The notes below the pieces were generated by a model. That model saw nothing but the letters and a program-made list of their open reading frames with translations, ran no database searches and was not told the origin of the DNA. Source: an uncultured Phascolarctobacterium sp. (GTDB taxonomy: Bacteria; Bacillota; Negativicutes; Acidaminococcales; Acidaminococcaceae). From it: a stretch of 9,681 bases of DNA. Shown here in pieces: positions 6,412 to 9,681 of this stretch (position 1 is the stretch's first letter; every line of letters begins with the position of its first letter). The position numbers and the translations under genes were made by a program. The stretch lies in NCBI GenBank assembly GCA_934234275.1, contig CAKQHU010000041.1:1-9681 (forward strand). Direction: 5' to 3'.

Positions 6412-6441
6412 CTGGCAGAATTATAACAGTTATAATATATT
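6412..6441 (+). promoter_or_regulatory. Probable promoter for lapA-recJ-rel
   Basis: CTGGCA (6412-6417, 4 of 6 matches), 18 bases, TATATT (6436-6441, 5 of 6). A perfect TATAAT also occurs at 6431-6436, but no fair -35 lies at the right distance from it. A promoter is expected here, directly after a strong terminator and before lapA. Confidence 0.5.
6420..6436 (+). promoter_or_regulatory. Palindromic operator resembling a PerR/Fur box
   Basis: ATTATAAC-A-GTTATAAT is a perfect 8-1-8 inverted repeat. The inner 15 bases (6421-6435) match the Bacillus PerR consensus TTATAATNATTATAA at 12 of 14 defined positions; the two mismatches are symmetric (inner T-A changed to C-G). It occupies the spacer between the proposed -35 and -10 of the lapA promoter, a typical repressor position. 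The repeat is seen directly. The identity of any bound regulator (PerR, Fur, other or none) is inference, and the region is AT-rich. Confidence 0.45.
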
Positions 6442-6472
6442 AAAATTTATACTACTAAAGGAGTTGAGCTGA

Positions 6473-6856
6473 ATGCCGTTTTTAATCTTAGTTATAATTA
6501 TTTGTATGATAGTAGCATTGTTTGCCGTGCAGAATGCGGTAGCAGTATCGTTGAACTTTGTTTTCTGGAGCTTCAGCGCTTCACTGGTGTTGGTAATTCT
6601 CGGTGCATTTTTAATGGGCGTGCTGGTTGCCACCTGCTTCTTGCTGACGATGAAGGCCAAGCATTATCTGAAGGATAAAAAAATGCGTGAGGAAATGCAG
6701 CAGCTGCAGGCAGAAAACAAGCGCTTGCAGGAGCGCGTTGCCATGCTGCAGCACACCCAGCTGCTGCATAATGAGGCGGCACAGGCAGAGGCTGCTGCCA
6801 AGCAGGCTGAACCGGCTGCCGACAAGTCTGCTGCTGAGAGCGGTAGCCGCCAATGA
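6473..6856 (+). CDS. LapA-domain (DUF1049) small membrane protein
   Basis: The 127 aa protein has two membrane segments (about 2-18 and 37-60) around the DUF1049 signature FAVQNAVAVSLNFVFWSF (17-34), followed by LGAFLMGVLV. A leucine-rich coiled coil then runs from about 67 to 100 (MQQLQAENKRLQERVAMLQ), and the tail is rich in Ala, Glu and Lys. In E. coli LapA works with LapB to control LPS synthesis, but no lapB is visible here, and DUF1049 proteins also occur in bacteria without LPS (I recall B. subtilis YrvD beside recJ). The function is therefore only suggested by the domain. The ribosome site AAAGGAG (6457-6463) is 9 bases before the ATG. It overlaps recJ by 4 bases (ATGA), indicating coupled translation. 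Confidence 0.85.
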   Translation: MPFLILVIIICMIVALFAVQNAVAVSLNFVFWSFSASLVLVILGAFLMGVLVATCFLLTMKAKHYLKDKKMREEMQQLQAENKRLQERVAMLQHTQLLHNEAAQAEAAAKQAEPAADKSAAESGSRQ

Positions 6857-9207
6857 TGCACAAGGAACGAATTTGGGATATAAAAGAATATAACAGTCAG
6901 ATGGCAGACTATTTGGCGGAGGAACTGAATATTTCGCCGATGGTCACCGGTATTTTATTGGAACGCGGTCTGCGGGATGCAGGCTCAATGCGCGATTTTC
7001 TGTATGGCAGTGCCACACCCTTTCATGACCCGTTCCTGCTGAAGGATATGCAGCGTTCAGTTGAGCGTATAGAACGGGCCCTGGCGGTGGGAGAGCAGAT
7101 TACTGTTTACGGCGACTATGATGTGGACGGAATCAGTGCATCTTCCTTGTTGTACCTGTATCTGAAGCAACGCGGCGGCAAGGTTGCCACCTACATTCCG
7201 CAGCGCAAAAGCGAGGGCTACGGCCTGAATGACGAAGCTTTGAAAAATATTGCGGAAAAGGGTACAACGCTGGTGATTACCGTGGACTGCGGCATCAGCG
7301 GCCTGCACGAGGTAGCCAATGCGCCGAAGTCTTTGGATATTATTATTACGGACCACCATACGGTGCCGGAGGTTCTGCCTCCTGCTTACGCAATCATCAA
7401 CGCCAAGCAGCGCGACTGCGGCTATCCGTTTAAGCATTTGAGCGGTGTAGGCATTGCCTTCAAGCTGTGTCAGGCGCTGGAGCAGCGTGAGCCGGGCAAG
7501 CTGCCAGAGTGGCAAGGGCTGACGGAGCTGGCGGCGCTGGGAACGGTAGCGGATATTGTGCCGCTCGTCGGTGAAAACCGCGAGCTGGTGCGCCGTGGCC
7601 TGAAGGCTATGGAAACAACGAAGCTGGTGGGACTGCGTGCCTTGATTAAGGCCAGCGGCTGTCCGGAAACAAGCATTGCTTCCGATAACATCGGCTTCGG
7701 TCTGGCACCGCGCCTGAACGCCGTGGGCAGGCTGGAGCATGCGCAGCTGGCGGTGGAGCTTTTGGTGAGCGACGACAGTGTTAAGGCGGAGCAGATTGCC
7801 GCTGAGCTTAACCGTGAAAACACACTGCGTCAGGAAATCAGCCGTCAGATTATGGAAGAGGCGGAAGCACAGCTGGCGCAGGAAAAGCATATCGATACGG
7901 CAATCGTGCTTGCTTCCGAAGGCTGGCATCAGGGCGTTATCGGTATCGTGGCTTCACGCCTGGTAGACAAGTACCACCTGCCGACGATTCTTATCAGCCT
8001 GAACAACGGAGTTGCCAAGGGCAGCTGCCGCAGTATTCCGGCGCTCAATCTTTACGAGGCGATAGATGCCGAGCGTGATTTGCTGACGCAGTACGGCGGT
8101 CACCATCAGGCTGCAGGCCTCACGCTGCCGGCAGAGCTGCTGCCGGAATTTAAGCGCCGCTTCCGTGAATACGTTGCGCAAAAGCTGTGCCCGGAGGATT
8201 ATCTGCCGCATCAGGCTATTGACTGTGTTTTGAGCGGCAGCAGCGAAATCAGCATTAGGGATTTGCAGCAGCTGGCACTGCTGGAGCCCTGCGGCTGCGA
8301 AAATCAGGCACCTGTATTTGCTTTCCGTCAGGCGCTGCTGCATAATCAGCGCGCTATGGGCAAGGAGCGCAATCATTTGCAGTTTGTGCTGGATAAGGGC
8401 TATAATTCCTATCGCGGCCTGATGTGGAATAATGCGGATTTGCTGCCGTATATGTTTGAAAATATGGTGGCTGATGTTGCCTTTCAGCCGAAAATAAATG
8501 TCTGGAATAACGAAACGAGCGTGCAGCTGCAGGCCGTAAGCATTCATCAGCAGGTGACGCTGGGGGATATGCGTCAGGCTGCCGATGATAAATGGCGTCT
8601 GCTGCTGGGGTTGGCCAAGGTGCATAACAAGGTGCTTGCTTATACCGAAGATAAGCAGTCGCTGCCCGCCGAGGTGCTGCAGACTGCAGGGGATTATCTG
8701 GAGCTGGCTTCCTATGAGGAGGCTGCCGGGATGAGCAAGGAAAGGCTGCAGCAGGCCGAAGAAATAGTGCTGTTGGATTTGCCTGCTTATCCGTTGGCGG
8801 ATATTATGCGCAGACTGCGGCAGCAGGGAGCAAAACATGTAACCATGCTCTTCAATCAGCCGGATTTACAGGAGCAGCTGCAGTGCCTGGCGTTGACGCA
8901 TCCGGACAGGGATGCGATGATGCAGGCCTATAAGCTGGTGATGAATGCACTCAAAATGCGGACGACCGTGAGCATCGATGAGCTTTTGTCTGTTCATGCG
9001 GAACAAATAAGTGAACAAGCTGTAAAAATTATGGAAGAGCTTGGCTTTATCCGCTATAATAATGGTATAATAGAAAAAGCTGCTATTAAACGCTGCTCGC
9101 TGGAGGATGCACCCCTATATGTAACCCTGCAGCAGGAAAGAGAGCGTTTGGAGCACATTTATAAAGAAAATTACCGCCTGAGTCAGCACGAGCTGTTGCG
9201 CTGCTGA
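6853..9207 (+). CDS. recJ: Single-stranded-DNA-specific exonuclease RecJ (long Firmicutes form)
   Basis: RecJ is a DHH-family 5'-3' exonuclease on single-stranded DNA, acting in recombination, mismatch and base-excision repair in the cytoplasm. The 784 aa product carries VYGDYDVDG (85-93), VDCGI (144-148), TDHH (166-169), HLSGVGIAFKL (195-205) and ALGTVADIVPL (228-238), which hold the metal-binding Asp and His residues. GFGLAPRLNAVGR (281-293) and EGWHQGVIGIVASRL (356-370) follow, and DHHA1 ends with GGHHQAAG (415-422). An OB-type nucleic-acid region should follow. The C-terminal ~220 residues are an extension absent from E. coli RecJ (~577 aa) but present in B. subtilis RecJ (about 786 aa). 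The start is ATG 6853, within the lapA stop (ATGA); an adjacent ATG at 6856 is equally possible. No strong ribosome site is seen, so translation is probably coupled to lapA. Confidence 0.97.
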   Translation: MMHKERIWDIKEYNSQMADYLAEELNISPMVTGILLERGLRDAGSMRDFLYGSATPFHDPFLLKDMQRSVERIERALAVGEQITVYGDYDVDGISASSLLYLYLKQRGGKVATYIPQRKSEGYGLNDEALKNIAEKGTTLVITVDCGISGLHEVANAPKSLDIIITDHHTVPEVLPPAYAIINAKQRDCGYPFKHLSGVGIAFKLCQALEQREPGKLPEWQGLTELAALGTVADIVPLVGENRELVRRGLKAMETTKLVGLRALIKASGCPETSIASDNIGFGLAPRLNAVGRLEHAQLAVELLVSDDSVKAEQIAAELNRENTLRQEISRQIMEEAEAQLAQEKHIDTAIVLASEGWHQGVIGIVASRLVDKYHLPTILISLNNGVAKGSCRSIPALNLYEAIDAERDLLTQYGGHHQAAGLTLPAELLPEFKRRFREYVAQKLCPEDYLPHQAIDCVLSGSSEISIRDLQQLALLEPCGCENQAPVFAFRQALLHNQRAMGKERNHLQFVLDKGYNSYRGLMWNNADLLPYMFENMVADVAFQPKINVWNNETSVQLQAVSIHQQVTLGDMRQAADDKWRLLLGLAKVHNKVLAYTEDKQSLPAEVLQTAGDYLELASYEEAAGMSKERLQQAEEIVLLDLPAYPLADIMRRLRQQGAKHVTMLFNQPDLQEQLQCLALTHPDRDAMMQAYKLVMNALKMRTTVSIDELLSVHAEQISEQAVKIMEELGFIRYNNGIIEKAAIKRCSLEDAPLYVTLQQERERLEHIYKENYRLSQHELLRC
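9041..9071 (+). promoter_or_regulatory. Possible internal promoter for rel inside recJ
   Basis: TTGGCT (9041-9046), 19 bases, then TGG-TATAAT with an extended -10 (9063-9071). A second TATAAT lies at 9055-9060. It would start transcription near 9078, about 155 bases before rel. The spacing is long, and the bases also encode Tyr-Asn-Asn-Gly-Ile-Ile, so it may be chance. Confidence 0.25.
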
Positions 9208-9232
9208 TGAAGTGCAGATGGGAGTGGGGAGA

Positions 9233-9681
9233 ATGCCCTCAACAAACGCAATAACTAATATTACTGATATAGATGAATTGTTTGCGCGTATAGAAGAATA
9301 TCTTACGCCGGAGCAGGTAGCTTTTGTCCGTAAGGCCTATGAGCTGGCAGCCAAGGCACACGCAACGCAGACACGTAAATCAGGTGAACCGTACATCATC
9401 CATCCGATTGGCGTTGTCAGCATCCTTGTAGGACTGCAGATGGATGATAAAACACTGGCTGCTGCCTTCCTGCATGATGTGGTAGAGGATACGGATTACA
9501 AGCTGGAATATATCAAAGAGCAGTTCGGCACCGTGGTAGCAAATCTGGTAGATGGTGTTACCAAGCTGGGCAAAATTGAATATATTTCCAAGGAAGATCG
9601 CCAGATTGAAAACTATCGCAAAATGTTTTTGGCGATGGCACGCGATATCCGCGTTGTACTGATTAAGCTGGCCGACCGTCT
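9233..9681 (+). CDS. rel: Bifunctional (p)ppGpp synthetase/hydrolase (Rel/SpoT family), N-terminal part, cut by window end
   Basis: RelA/SpoT homologues make and degrade the stringent-response alarmone (p)ppGpp. The first 149 codons are present, of a protein usually about 730-750 aa. They cover the start of the HD hydrolase domain. RKSGEPYIIHP has metal ligand His57; FLHDVVEDT supplies His81, Asp82 and the following Glu85-Asp86; and KLADR at the very end supplies Asp148. The intact HD motif means the hydrolase half should be active, unlike E. coli RelA. The synthetase, TGS and ACT domains would lie beyond the window. The ATG at 9233 is preferred because GGGAG (9220-9224) sits 8 bases upstream; an in-frame ATG at 9218 would add five residues but has a poor site. 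It begins 25 bases after the recJ stop, so it is probably cotranscribed with recJ. Confidence 0.96.
   Translation, partial: MPSTNAITNITDIDELFARIEEYLTPEQVAFVRKAYELAAKAHATQTRKSGEPYIIHPIGVVSILVGLQMDDKTLAAAFLHDVVEDTDYKLEYIKEQFGTVVANLVDGVTKLGKIEYISKEDRQIENYRKMFLAMARDIRVVLIKLADR

Noticed and set aside
6690..6850. Repeated CTGCTG/CAGGC-rich stretch in lapA as a possible repeat array
   Set aside because: It is codon-level redundancy from the Gln/Leu coiled coil and Ala-rich tail, with no fixed repeat unit.
7057..8838. Two long minus-strand open frames (7057-7929 and 7954-8838) opposite recJ
   Set aside because: Both lie fully opposite a clear RecJ with all catalytic motifs. The translations are low-complexity (rich in Gln, His, Arg, Leu) from CTG/CAG-rich sense codons, and show no family motif.

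Overview
This window is chromosomal housekeeping DNA from a Firmicute. My best guess is a diderm one of the Negativicutes (Acidaminococcaceae/Selenomonadales-like). Three things support this: the tgt-yajC-secD-secF and lapA-recJ-rel gene orders, a long (~784 aa) Firmicutes-type RecJ, and envelope genes typical of cells with an outer membrane (an ElyC-like DUF218 protein and a LapA-domain protein). All genes are on the + strand, packing is tight, and there is no mobile element, CRISPR array, tRNA or rRNA. The taxonomic call is inference.

Region 1 (1-3665) is the tgt/Sec segment. It holds the 3' end of tgt (queuosine tRNA modification), a good extended -10 promoter and a structured leader, then yajC, a 5-formyltetrahydrofolate cyclo-ligase gene, secD (TTG start) and secF. 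yajC/cyclo-ligase and secD/secF overlap by one base each, and a hairpin terminator follows secF. YajC, SecD and SecF together form the accessory complex that helps SecYEG move proteins across the inner membrane. The cyclo-ligase gene sits inside this group as a metabolic passenger.

Region 2 (3658-6406) holds accessory envelope genes: an ElyC/YdcF-like two-TM DUF218 protein, then a probable terminator overlapping a promoter, then an orphan BtuF/FecB-type lipoprotein and a secreted SH3b-domain protein of unknown function. It ends in a strong, perfectly paired terminator.

Region 3 (6412-9681) is the lapA-recJ-rel unit. A promoter with a 17-bp palindrome in its spacer drives a small LapA-domain membrane protein, the single-strand exonuclease RecJ (4-base overlap with lapA), and the start of a bifunctional (p)ppGpp synthetase/hydrolase (Rel), cut by the window edge. 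The palindrome resembles a PerR/Fur box.

I did not find a convincing new multi-gene system. The best leads are small: a SecF lacking the usual TM4 aspartate, the PerR-like operator in front of lapA-recJ-rel, and mutually exclusive hairpins overlapping a 15-codon ORF in the yajC leader.
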